A stretch of 5,550 bases of DNA. It comes from an uncultured Burkholderiales bacterium. Lineage in GTDB: Bacteria > Pseudomonadota > Gammaproteobacteria > Burkholderiales > Burkholderiaceae_D. Below, piece by piece: positions 1-5,550 of the stretch. The DNA is taken from positions 1 through 5,550 of the forward strand of contig CALMOR010000206.1 in the NCBI GenBank assembly GCA_937872165.1, in the 5' to 3' direction. How positions within the stretch are numbered: the stretch's first letter is position 1; every line of letters starts with the position of its first letter. Under the pieces are notes generated by a model. The model searched no databases. It saw only the letters and a program-made list of their open reading frames with translations, and had not been told where the DNA came from. Both the position numbers and the translations under genes were made by a program.

Positions 1-7
1 GTCCATG

Positions 8-12
8 GGAGG
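8..12 (+). promoter_or_regulatory. Shine-Dalgarno GGAGG for dsbD
   Basis: GGAGG lies within a run of G residues (7-15) and ends four bases before GTG 17. This spacing is usable for GTG 17. It is too far (34 bases) from ATG 47, and it lies downstream of ATG 5. The next bases, GTGA at 17-20, could be a start/stop overlap with an upstream gene whose last codons would be read in the frame ending at TGA 18-20. This favours the GTG start but does not prove it. Confidence 0.45.
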
Positions 13-16
13 GGGC

Positions 17-1903
17 GTGAGCGGTTCGCGACGATCCGGCGACACGATGCCGTGCTGGCTTCGGCTCTTCGTGGGTCTCCTCGCGCTGTTCGCGCTCGCG
101 GCGAGCGCACGTGCCGCCTTCGTCGAACCCGAGGTCGCCTTCGCATTCAGCGCGACGGCCGTGGATGCGCATGCCGTCGAAGTGAGGTACCGCATCGAGG
201 ACGGCTACTACCTGTATCGCGAGCGCTTCAAGTTCGCGCTCGATCCCGCCGCTTCCGGCGGTGCGACGCTCGGCGAGCCGGTGTTCCCGAAAGGCGAGAT
301 CAAGTTCGACGAGACCTTCGGCAGGAACGTCGAGCACTATCGCAAGGAAGTGACGGTGAGCATCCCGGTCGACGGGGCGACCGGACCGTTCACGCTGCTG
401 GCGACGTCGCAAGGCTGCGCGGACGCGGGCCTCTGCTATCCGCCGCAGGTCGCGCGGGCGTCGCTGACGCTGCCCGGTGCGTCGACGCCGGCCGCAGGCT
501 CGCCCGCGAAGGAAGGGACCGCCCGGCCGAACGTCGACGATGCGTCCCGCATCGAACGCACGTTGAAGGCCGGCAACGTCGGATGGATCGCGCTGCTGTT
601 CGTCGGGCTCGGCCTCCTGCTCGCGTTCACGCCGTGCGTGCTGCCGATGGTGCCCATCCTGTCGTCGATCATCATCGGTCAGGCCGGCGAGGGTCGTGTC
701 GTCACGCGCTCCACCGGCCTCGCGCTGGCGGCGACCTATGCGTTCGGCATGGCCCTCGTGTACACGGTGCTCGGCGTCGCCGCGGGCCTCGCCGGCGAAG
801 GGCTCGCGGCGACGCTGCAGACGCCGCTCGTGCTCGGGACCTTCGCCGTGCTGCTGGTCGTGCTGTCGCTGTCGATGTTCGGCTTCTACGAGCTGCAGGT
901 GCCGGCCGGTCTCCAGGCCCGGCTGTCGCGCTGGTCGGGGCGGGTCGGCGACGCGGGCAACCCTTCGACCGTCGGGCGCTTCGCCGGGGTCTTCGCGATG
1001 GGCTCGATCTCCGCGCTGATCGTCGGACCCTGCGTCGCCGCGCCGCTCGCCGGTGCGCTGCTCTACATCAGCCAGACGCGCGACGTCGTCGTCGGCGGCA
1101 TCGCGTTGTTCTCGCTCGCGGTCGGGATGAGCGTGCCGCTGCTCGCGGTCGGTCTGTCGGCGGGCTCGCTGCTGCCGCGCGTGGGCGCGTGGATGGAGAC
1201 CGTCAAGCATTTCTTCGGCGCGTTGCTGATCGCCGTCGCGCTGTGGATGGTCGCGCCGGTCCTGCCGACCTGGATCGTGATGCTCGCCTGGGCCGTGTTC
1301 GCGATCGTCGCGGCGGTCTACCTGCGCGTGTTCGATCCGCTCGGTCCAGACGCGCGCGGCGTCGCGCGACTCGGCAAGGGCTTCGGCGTGCTGCTGTTGA
1401 TCGCGGGTGCGGTCGAGTTCGTCGGACTCGCCACCGGCGGACGCGACGTGCTGCAGCCGCTCGGCCAGCTCGCGCTGAAGGGATCGTCGGATGGAAGACC
1501 GGCCGCTGCGTCCGCGCTGCCGGGACTGCCTTTCGAGATCGTCAAGAGCGTCGCGGACCTCGACCGGCGCGTCGCTCTCGCGGACAAGCCGGTGCTGCTC
1601 GACTTCTACGCGGACTGGTGCGTGTCGTGCAAGGAGATGGAGCGCTTCACGTACACCGATGCGCGCGTCGTCGCACGCATGCAGGACTTCGTGCTGCTCA
1701 AGGCCGACGTCACGGCCAACGACGATGCCGACCGCGCGCTGCTCAGGCGCTTCAGGCTGTTCGGGCCCCCCGGCATCGTCTTCTTCGACCGCGAGGGCAG
1801 GCAGCTCGCGGACGCCGGCGTGATCGGCTTCCAGGACGCCGATCGTTTCCTGTCGAGCCTCGCGGTGGTCGAAGGCCGTCCCGCACCGCAGGCGATGCGC
1901 TGA
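17..1903 (+). CDS. dsbD: Thiol:disulfide interchange protein DsbD (protein-disulfide reductase)
   Basis: Inner-membrane protein that carries electrons from cytoplasmic thioredoxin to periplasmic partners such as DsbC and CcmG-type proteins. All three redox domains and their cysteine pairs are visible (numbered from the GTG at 17, 628 residues). A signal peptide ends near residue 33 (ARA/AFV). The periplasmic alpha domain follows, with the GCADAGLCYPP motif (Cys134, Cys140). A multi-spanning beta domain covers about 190-472, with Cys207 in FTPCVLPM and Cys339 in GPCVAAPL. The C-terminal thioredoxin-like gamma domain has WCVSC (Cys535, Cys538) and a likely cis-Pro near 585. It is somewhat longer than E. 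coli DsbD (about 565), partly through the linkers. Start choice: GTG 17 has GGAGG four bases upstream and overlaps a possible upstream TGA; ATG 47 also leaves a complete signal peptide, and ATG 5 is possible. The family call is very secure and the start is moderate. Confidence 0.97.
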   Translation: MSGSRRSGDTMPCWLRLFVGLLALFALAASARAAFVEPEVAFAFSATAVDAHAVEVRYRIEDGYYLYRERFKFALDPAASGGATLGEPVFPKGEIKFDETFGRNVEHYRKEVTVSIPVDGATGPFTLLATSQGCADAGLCYPPQVARASLTLPGASTPAAGSPAKEGTARPNVDDASRIERTLKAGNVGWIALLFVGLGLLLAFTPCVLPMVPILSSIIIGQAGEGRVVTRSTGLALAATYAFGMALVYTVLGVAAGLAGEGLAATLQTPLVLGTFAVLLVVLSLSMFGFYELQVPAGLQARLSRWSGRVGDAGNPSTVGRFAGVFAMGSISALIVGPCVAAPLAGALLYISQTRDVVVGGIALFSLAVGMSVPLLAVGLSAGSLLPRVGAWMETVKHFFGALLIAVALWMVAPVLPTWIVMLAWAVFAIVAAVYLRVFDPLGPDARGVARLGKGFGVLLLIAGAVEFVGLATGGRDVLQPLGQLALKGSSDGRPAAASALPGLPFEIVKSVADLDRRVALADKPVLLDFYADWCVSCKEMERFTYTDARVVARMQDFVLLKADVTANDDADRALLRRFRLFGPPGIVFFDREGRQLADAGVIGFQDADRFLSSLAVVEGRPAPQAMR

Positions 1904-1921
1904 GCGGTCGGGCGCTTCAGC
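1899..1921. terminator. Inverted repeat spanning both convergent stop codons, possible bidirectional terminator
   Basis: GCTGAGCG (1899-1906) pairs with CGC(T)TCAGC (1913-1921), giving five plus three base pairs, a single bulged T at 1916 and a six-base loop (1907-1912). The TGA of dsbD (1901-1903) and the TGA of the convergent toroid gene (complement of 1917-1919) sit in opposite arms. No T-tract follows on either strand, so this is not a canonical intrinsic terminator. The 13-base gap leaves no room for another one. The pairing may be partly coincidental. Confidence 0.3.
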
Positions 1922-3062
1922 CGATGTTGTCGATGCGGTCGAACAGCCGCTCGAACATCAGGCCGTCCATGAAGAACTTCGCAGCCCAGTTGGGGAAGCG
2001 CCACTGCATGTAGTCCTCGCCGATCGGGTGCGAGCCCTTCATCGCGCCGCGCGTCGTCGTCGGGCCGTCGAGCTTCTGCAGTCGCATGTTGAAGCGGTTG
2101 GCCGCCTTCGCGTTCTCCGTCAGGTCGTGCTCGCCGGTGATCTTCGCGATGCGATACCAGTTGAGCGCCATCTGCGAGTTGCCGGTGATGCAGCTCCAGT
2201 CGTTCAGCGGTTCCCATTGCGGCGACAGGTAGCCCGACAGCGAGCCGTCGGCATTCTGCCGCTCGGCCACGCGGCGCGCCATCGTCAGGGCGGCCCTGAT
2301 GTAGGTCGGGTTCTCGGTCGCGACGCCGACCTCGAGGATGCCGCGGATGGAATACGCGATGGTGTGCGTCAGCGCGCGATCGTCGGCGTTGGTGGTCAGG
2401 CAGTTGCCGGGCAGCCAGCCGTTGGCGAGGCCGGTCGACAGGGCCCACGCGACGTTGCGATCGGCGGCCTCGAGATAGCGCGGGTCGCCGACGACCTCGA
2501 ACGCGCGCACGAGGCCGAAGGCGCTGCGCGTGTTGTAGGTGCCGTTCTTCGAATGCGCGAACGGCGATACGTGGCGACGCCAGCAGCCGTCGGCGTCCTG
2601 GGCACCGACCAGCCAGTCGGACGCGCGCACCAGGCTCTCGTGGATCGACGCGTCGCCGCTCTCGCGCGAGGCGCGCGCGAGTCCGAACAGGACCTGCCCG
2701 GTGTTGAAGATGGTCGGTGCGACGACTTCGGCGGCCATCGTTCCGGCGCGGATGCCGCCGTCCGGTAGTTGCTCCGCGACCTCCCATCGCGCCATCCGCA
2801 ACGCGGCGTCGCGATAGAGCGGCTTGTCGAAGTGATGCGCATAGTCGTAGAGCGTCGGGATCGCGTAGCCGGTGGTCTCCGGATAGGAGGCCATCCAGGC
2901 CCCGGTGCGGATGTCGTAGGAGTGGGCCATGCCGTCGTCCGGCGTCGCCCGCTGCGACTCGAGGATCCATGCGGCGGCTGCCGCGAGGTGGATCTCGATC
3001 GATTGCGGTTCGTGGAACGAAAGACCGAGGCGGTCCTTCGCATGGGCGATCCAGTGTTTCAT
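1917..3062 (-). CDS. Six-repeat alpha/alpha-toroid protein, function unknown (possible glycan-related enzyme)
   Basis: A 381-residue protein with no signal peptide or membrane segment. It reads as six repeats of about 57 residues, each an outer helix ending in a loop like A..W...Q..DG.W/G, then an inner helix. The loop regions are near 24-50, 81-108, 137-165, 194-222, 253-278 and 312-345 (for example QDADGCW and RQNADGSLSG). The inner helices are near 63-80, 119-137, 177-194, 232-253, 293-313 and 357-378 (for example TGQVLFGLARA). This fits an (alpha/alpha)6 barrel, as in terpenoid cyclases, N-acylglucosamine 2-epimerases and several glycoside hydrolase and lyase families. The SYPETTGY segment (59-66) resembles VpsJ-like proteins of exopolysaccharide clusters; this is from memory and unchecked. 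No catalytic residue can be assigned. The ATG at 3062 has a weak GGA six bases upstream and begins 22 bases after the AAC(3)-like stop, so co-transcription is likely. Longer upstream starts run into that gene and were rejected. The gene is certain and the function open. Confidence 0.88.
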   Translation of the reverse strand: MKHWIAHAKDRLGLSFHEPQSIEIHLAAAAAWILESQRATPDDGMAHSYDIRTGAWMASYPETTGYAIPTLYDYAHHFDKPLYRDAALRMARWEVAEQLPDGGIRAGTMAAEVVAPTIFNTGQVLFGLARASRESGDASIHESLVRASDWLVGAQDADGCWRRHVSPFAHSKNGTYNTRSAFGLVRAFEVVGDPRYLEAADRNVAWALSTGLANGWLPGNCLTTNADDRALTHTIAYSIRGILEVGVATENPTYIRAALTMARRVAERQNADGSLSGYLSPQWEPLNDWSCITGNSQMALNWYRIAKITGEHDLTENAKAANRFNMRLQKLDGPTTTRGAMKGSHPIGEDYMQWRFPNWAAKFFMDGLMFERLFDRIDNIG

Positions 3063-3084
3063 CCGGTTTCCGTGATGCGGGGTT

Positions 3085-4002
3085 TCACAGCGGCCGCGCG
3101 GCGAGCTGATCGGCCGTCGCGTAGATGGTGATGCCCTCGGCGACGAGCGTCTCGAGATGCGCATAGAAGCGCCGGGCCGGGACGACCCACGACTTCGCCT
3201 CGCCGACCTCGCCCCAGCCGAGCAGTCCGTGACGGTCGAACTCGGCGCGGAAGTATTCGCGCAGATCGTCGCGGCCGGGCGCGTCGATGCGCCGGGGCAT
3301 GAAGCGCGGGTCGAGCGGCACGACCGGCACCTTCACCTCGTGCCCTCGGCCGTCGAGGCACGACATCGCGTAGGTCTCGTCCATGCGGACGGGCAGCGGG
3401 AAGCGGTCGAGGAAGCGGTCCTCGAGCAGGTGATAGAAGGTGACCGGCCCCATCGAGATGCCGAGGCCGATCACCTTCGCGTCGAGTTCGTGACAGCGAT
3501 CCCACGGCGAGCCGCTGCCGAAGATCGAAGGCGCGAGGTGATGATGCTCGACGACGTGCCGCGCGGCGCGGCCGATGGCCGAGACCGAGTGGGTCGGATG
3601 GATGCTGCGTTCGATGCCGTCGAAGGCGAGGAACTCCGACGGCAGCCGCCCGAGATGCGTGCCGTGGCGACGCGGGTCGAAGACGTAGCCGTCGAGCCGA
3701 CAGGTCGCGAGGATGGTGCCGCCGGGCAGCCAGTAGGTCGGGACGATCAACGTGCCCGAGGGACCGACCGCTTCGATCAGTGCCTCGAGCACCGTGCGCG
3801 GCCCTCCGTCCACGAAGCCGATGCTCTTCAGCGACGAGTGCAGCATCACGGCGTCGCCGGCCTCGATGCCGAGGCCTTCGAGGCCGCTGCGCAGTTCGGA
3901 CTTCGAGACCAGCCGGCGACTCGCGCGCAGTTCGTCGGCACGCTTCTTTCGATGGCGCGCGGCGAGCACCGACTTCACGAAGGTCTTGGTTCGTTCGAGC
4001 AT
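3085..4002 (-). CDS. AAC(3)-family (antibiotic_NAT fold) N-acetyltransferase-like protein
   Basis: A 305-residue soluble protein of the aminoglycoside 3-N-acetyltransferase family, which transfers an acyl group from acyl-CoA to an amine. Visible family landmarks are VMLHSSLKSIGFVDGG (about 52-67), GPSGTLIVPTYW (80-91), the IHPTHSVSAIG segment (134-144, with candidate catalytic His135 in the HPxxS motif), GSGSPWDR (162-169) and TFYHLLEDR (188-196). The length is slightly above the usual 260-280 because of a basic N-terminal extension (about 1-35, rich in Arg and Lys). ATG 4002 was chosen although no Shine-Dalgarno is visible. A TTG at 4062 in the same frame would add 20 Arg/Pro-rich residues unlike the family, and it lies upstream of the transcript start expected from the candidate promoter. 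Many chromosomal family members do not acetylate aminoglycosides. Being paired with the toroid gene, this one more probably acts on an amino sugar or similar metabolite (inference). Confidence 0.9.
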   Translation of the reverse strand: MLERTKTFVKSVLAARHRKKRADELRASRRLVSKSELRSGLEGLGIEAGDAVMLHSSLKSIGFVDGGPRTVLEALIEAVGPSGTLIVPTYWLPGGTILATCRLDGYVFDPRRHGTHLGRLPSEFLAFDGIERSIHPTHSVSAIGRAARHVVEHHHLAPSIFGSGSPWDRCHELDAKVIGLGISMGPVTFYHLLEDRFLDRFPLPVRMDETYAMSCLDGRGHEVKVPVVPLDPRFMPRRIDAPGRDDLREYFRAEFDRHGLLGWGEVGEAKSWVVPARRFYAHLETLVAEGITIYATADQLAARPL

Positions 4003-4064
4003 GGAGGCGTGCGGCGCGAGGCCCGGGACGTCGGCGCGGCAGCGGTATCGTCGGGGTCGCAACG

Positions 4065-4093
4065 CTTTTACGCGAGCGCGTCGATCGCGGCAA
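4065..4093 (-). promoter_or_regulatory. Candidate sigma-70 promoter for the AAC(3)-like and toroid gene pair
   Basis: On the minus strand, TTGCCG (4093-4088) is followed after exactly 17 bases by TAAAAG (4070-4065). Each hexamer matches four of six consensus bases. The TTTTA run at 4066-4070 stands out as the only AT-rich spot in the 129-base gap after moeB. A transcript would begin near 4058, leaving a leader of about 55 bases before ATG 4002. A chance match at this level is quite possible. Confidence 0.3.
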
Positions 4094-4131
4094 GAACGGC
4101 GGCCCGGTCAGTGGTGCCACGACGACACCGG

Positions 4132-4908
4132 TCAGGCGGAAGGCGATCCCTCGGTGCCGCAGACCGGACAGGCCGGGTCGCGGGCGAGCACGATGGTCTG
4201 CCATTGCATCGTGCGGGCGTCGAGCAGCAGCAGGCGTCCCGACAACGACGGCAGCCCGATCAGGATCTTCGCCGCCTCGGCGGCCTGGATCGCGCCGACG
4301 ATGCCGGTCAGCGGGGCGAACACGCCCATCGTCGAGCACGCCGTCTCCTCGACTTCGTCGCTCTCGGGGAAGAGGCAGGCATAGCAGGGACCCCGCGTCG
4401 TCGCGTCGTCGCGTCGCCGCGGATCGAAGGTGGCGATCTGTCCGTCGAAGCGCAGCGCCGCGCCCGAGACCAGCGGCACGCGCGCCGCGACGGACGCGCG
4501 GTTGACCGCGTGGCGGGTCGCGAAGTTGTCGCTGCAGTCGAGCACCACGTCGACCCCGGCGACGCGCTCGACGAGTCCTTCGGGCGAGAGGCGTGCGTGG
4601 ACGGCGACGACCTCGACCTCGGGATTGAGCCGTCGCAACGCGTTCGTACCGGACGCCACCTTGGGCATCCCGATGTCGGGCGTCCCGTGCAGGATCTGAC
4701 GCTGCAGGTTCGTGAGGTCGACGACGTCGTCGTCGACCAGCGTGATGCGGCCGACACCGCTCGCCGCCAGGTAGATCGCCGCGGGCGACCCGAGCCCGCC
4801 GGCGCCGACCACCAGCGCCTGCCCGTCGCGCAGGCGTTCCTGCCCTTCGACGCCGATGTCGTCGAGGAAGATGTGTCGCGAATAGCGAAGCAGTTGCTGA
4901 TCGTTCAT
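4132..4908 (-). CDS. moeB: MoeB/ThiF/HesA-family adenylyltransferase (E1-like sulfur-carrier activating enzyme)
   Basis: A 258-residue cytoplasmic enzyme that adenylates the C-terminal Gly-Gly of a small sulfur carrier: MoaD for molybdopterin (MoeB) or ThiS for thiamine (ThiF). Visible are the N-terminal LLRYSRHIFL segment (6-15), the nucleotide-binding GAGGLGSP loop (35-42), DDDVVDLTNLQRQ (59-71), DCSDNFATR (124-132), and two zinc-ligand pairs, CYAC (165-168) and CPVC (247-250). Cys181 in ACSTMGVFAPL is where the family has its conserved cysteine. There is no C-terminal rhodanese domain. A short Arg/Asp/Thr-rich insertion lies just before CYAC. ATG 4908 was chosen because it starts the conserved N-terminus; the earlier ATG at 4947 abuts the upstream terminator. 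No clear Shine-Dalgarno is seen. No moaD, moaE or thiS is in the window, so the symbol is a family-level choice between moeB and thiF. Confidence 0.93.
   Translation of the reverse strand: MNDQQLLRYSRHIFLDDIGVEGQERLRDGQALVVGAGGLGSPAAIYLAASGVGRITLVDDDVVDLTNLQRQILHGTPDIGMPKVASGTNALRRLNPEVEVVAVHARLSPEGLVERVAGVDVVLDCSDNFATRHAVNRASVAARVPLVSGAALRFDGQIATFDPRRRDDATTRGPCYACLFPESDEVEETACSTMGVFAPLTGIVGAIQAAEAAKILIGLPSLSGRLLLLDARTMQWQTIVLARDPACPVCGTEGSPSA
4395..4418. repeat. Three tandem copies of an 8-bp unit (GCGTCGTC) inside moeB
   Basis: Copies lie at 4395-4402 and 4403-4410 (identical) and 4411-4418 (one mismatch, GCGTCGCC). The block encodes the Arg/Asp/Thr-rich insertion directly before the first zinc-binding Cys pair of the MoeB-like protein. 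Because 8 is not a multiple of three, gain or loss of one unit would shift the frame. Three units preserve it. Confidence 0.7.
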
Positions 4909-4948
4909 GGATCGGGAGCGAGCGAAGCGACGATCGGACCGTGCCATG

Positions 4949-4975
4949 AAAAAGGGCCGCGTCGAGCGGCCCCTT
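4949..4975 (-). terminator. Rho-independent terminator downstream of ctpA
   Basis: Read on the minus strand, GGGCCGC (4972-4966), a five-base loop TCGAC (4965-4961) and GCGGCCC (4960-4954) form a perfect seven-base-pair GC stem. It extends weakly by G-T, A-T and A-T, and runs into TTTTT (4953-4949). The hairpin starts about 20 bases after the ctpA stop and ends about 40 bases before the moeB ATG. It should therefore stop most ctpA transcripts, leaving moeB to read-through or to a promoter in a very short space where I see none. Confidence 0.8.
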
Positions 4976-4993
4976 CCGCGACGAGACGGTCGT

Positions 4994-5550
4994 TCAAGGC
5001 TTGACGGCGGGAGCCTTCGCCTCGAGCTGCGGGCGCGAGACGGACGCCGTCAGCTTCTTCGTCTCGACCGGTTCGCCCTTCAGCAGATGCAGCGCCTGCT
5101 GCAACTGGAAGTCGTCCTTCGATCCGAATTCGATGGGCTTCTTGAGCGCGGCGGCACGGCGTTCGTCCTCGGCCTTCCTGTCCTCGGGCGACTGGGTGAT
5201 GCCCTTGGCATCGTCGGCGGCGGCCGCGGCCGCGATGGCTTCGGTGTTGTTGAGGTGATGCTCGAGGTCGGCTTCGCGCGGGAACGCGAAGATGTTGCCT
5301 TCCGCGGTGTCGTCGACGGTGTAGTCGGGAACGATGCCGGTCGCCTGGATCGAGCGGCCGCTCGGCGTGTAGTAGCGCGAGATCGTCAGCTTGATGCCGG
5401 TCTTGCGCTCGGGCGGCAGCGGCAGGATGGTCTGGACCGAGCCCTTGCCGAAGGTGGTCGTGCCGACGATCTTCGCGCGCTTGTAGTCCTGCAGCGCGCC
5501 GGCGACGATCTCGGACGCCGAGGCCGACCCGCCGTTGACCAGCACGACCA
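4994..5550 (-). CDS. ctpA: Carboxy-terminal processing protease CtpA, S41 family (C-terminal part; 5' end outside window)
   Basis: C-terminal part (184 complete codons) of a periplasmic serine protease of the Tsp/Prc/CtpA family, which trims or degrades envelope proteins from their C-termini. The reading frame is open to the window edge with valine codons, so the GTG at 5545 is internal and not a start. The catalytic region begins at once with LVNGGSASASE, then TTFGKGSVQ. Taking the middle Ser of SASAS as nucleophile (codon 5521-5519), the Lys of FGKG (5446-5444) lies 25 residues on and a Gln four residues further. These spacings match Ser430, Lys455 and Gln459 of E. coli Prc. LTISRYYTPSGRSIQATGIVPD follows in part, then a low-complexity Ala/Asp/Glu/Lys tail and a DFQLQQALHLLKG helix typical of CtpA C-termini. 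The signal peptide and PDZ domain lie outside the window. Confidence 0.95.
   Translation of the reverse strand, partial: VVLVNGGSASASEIVAGALQDYKRAKIVGTTTFGKGSVQTILPLPPERKTGIKLTISRYYTPSGRSIQATGIVPDYTVDDTAEGNIFAFPREADLEHHLNNTEAIAAAAAADDAKGITQSPEDRKAEDERRAAALKKPIEFGSKDDFQLQQALHLLKGEPVETKKLTASVSRPQLEAKAPAVKP

Noticed and set aside
52..2013. Long + strand open frame overlapping dsbD in another phase
   Set aside because: It is extremely Arg-rich with no motif, and it runs entirely over dsbD and into the convergent gene; it is a codon-bias shadow.
1606..2970. Alternative minus-strand frame of 454 codons over the toroid gene and dsbD end
   Set aside because: It overlaps both genes in the wrong phase with Arg-rich, low-complexity translation. 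The repeat pattern belongs only to the 1917-3062 frame.
3063..3164. N-terminal extension of the toroid protein upstream of ATG 3062
   Set aside because: It would overlap the end of the AAC(3)-like gene by about 80 bases and adds a Ser/Arg/Pro-rich stretch unlike the protein. ATG 3062 follows that stop cleanly.
4003..4131. Terminator or small gene in the gap between moeB and the AAC(3)-like gene
   Set aside because: Only a four-base-pair stem (GGTG/CACC) without a T-tract is visible, and there is no short frame with a start, ribosome site and non-biased translation.
4909..4947. ATG 4947 as the moeB start
   Set aside because: It directly abuts the T-tract of the ctpA terminator and adds 13 basic residues before the conserved N-terminus.
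3157..5004. Long open frame of 615 codons on the + strand opposite moeB, the AAC(3)-like gene and part of ctpA
   Set aside because: It crosses three confidently identified minus-strand genes, its translation is Arg/Asp/Ala-rich with no recognisable domain, and long antisense frames are expected at this G+C content.
1..5550. Mobile element, CRISPR array, defence system, tRNA or phage gene
   Set aside because: I found no transposase or integrase motif, terminal repeats, spaced direct repeats, tRNA arms or nuclease signatures on either strand.

Overview
The window is about two-thirds G+C and almost entirely coding. It looks like a chromosomal segment of a high-GC Gram-negative proteobacterium. 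A betaproteobacterium is my best guess, because ctpA followed by a MoeB/ThiF-type gene is an arrangement I recall from that class; no marker gene here fixes the taxon. I see no tRNA, rRNA, insertion sequence, integrase, CRISPR array or phage gene.

Layout: dsbD runs rightwards from the left edge to 1903. Everything else runs leftwards, in transcription order from the right edge: the C-terminal part of a CtpA-type S41 protease (5550-4994), an intrinsic terminator (4975-4949), a MoeB/ThiF/HesA-type E1-like adenylyltransferase (4908-4132), a 129-base gap with a possible promoter, an AAC(3)-fold acyltransferase-like gene (4002-3085), and 22 bases later a six-repeat alpha/alpha-toroid protein of unknown function (3062-1917). 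The last gene meets dsbD tail to tail with 13 bases between the stop codons, and a small inverted repeat spans both stops.

How the genes may work together: dsbD (electron transfer to periplasmic thiol proteins), ctpA (periplasmic C-terminal processing protease) and moeB/thiF (sulfur-carrier activation) are ordinary housekeeping genes with their key residues intact. The less ordinary part is the AAC(3)-like gene plus toroid gene at 1917-4002. They are close enough to be co-transcribed and lie between conserved genes. The AAC(3)-like protein keeps the family's His-Pro-x-x-Ser motif, and the toroid protein has a fold common among carbohydrate-active enzymes. My inference is a two-gene sugar or glycan modification module rather than antibiotic resistance. 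That is a hypothesis from fold and neighbourhood, and I cannot show that the system is new.
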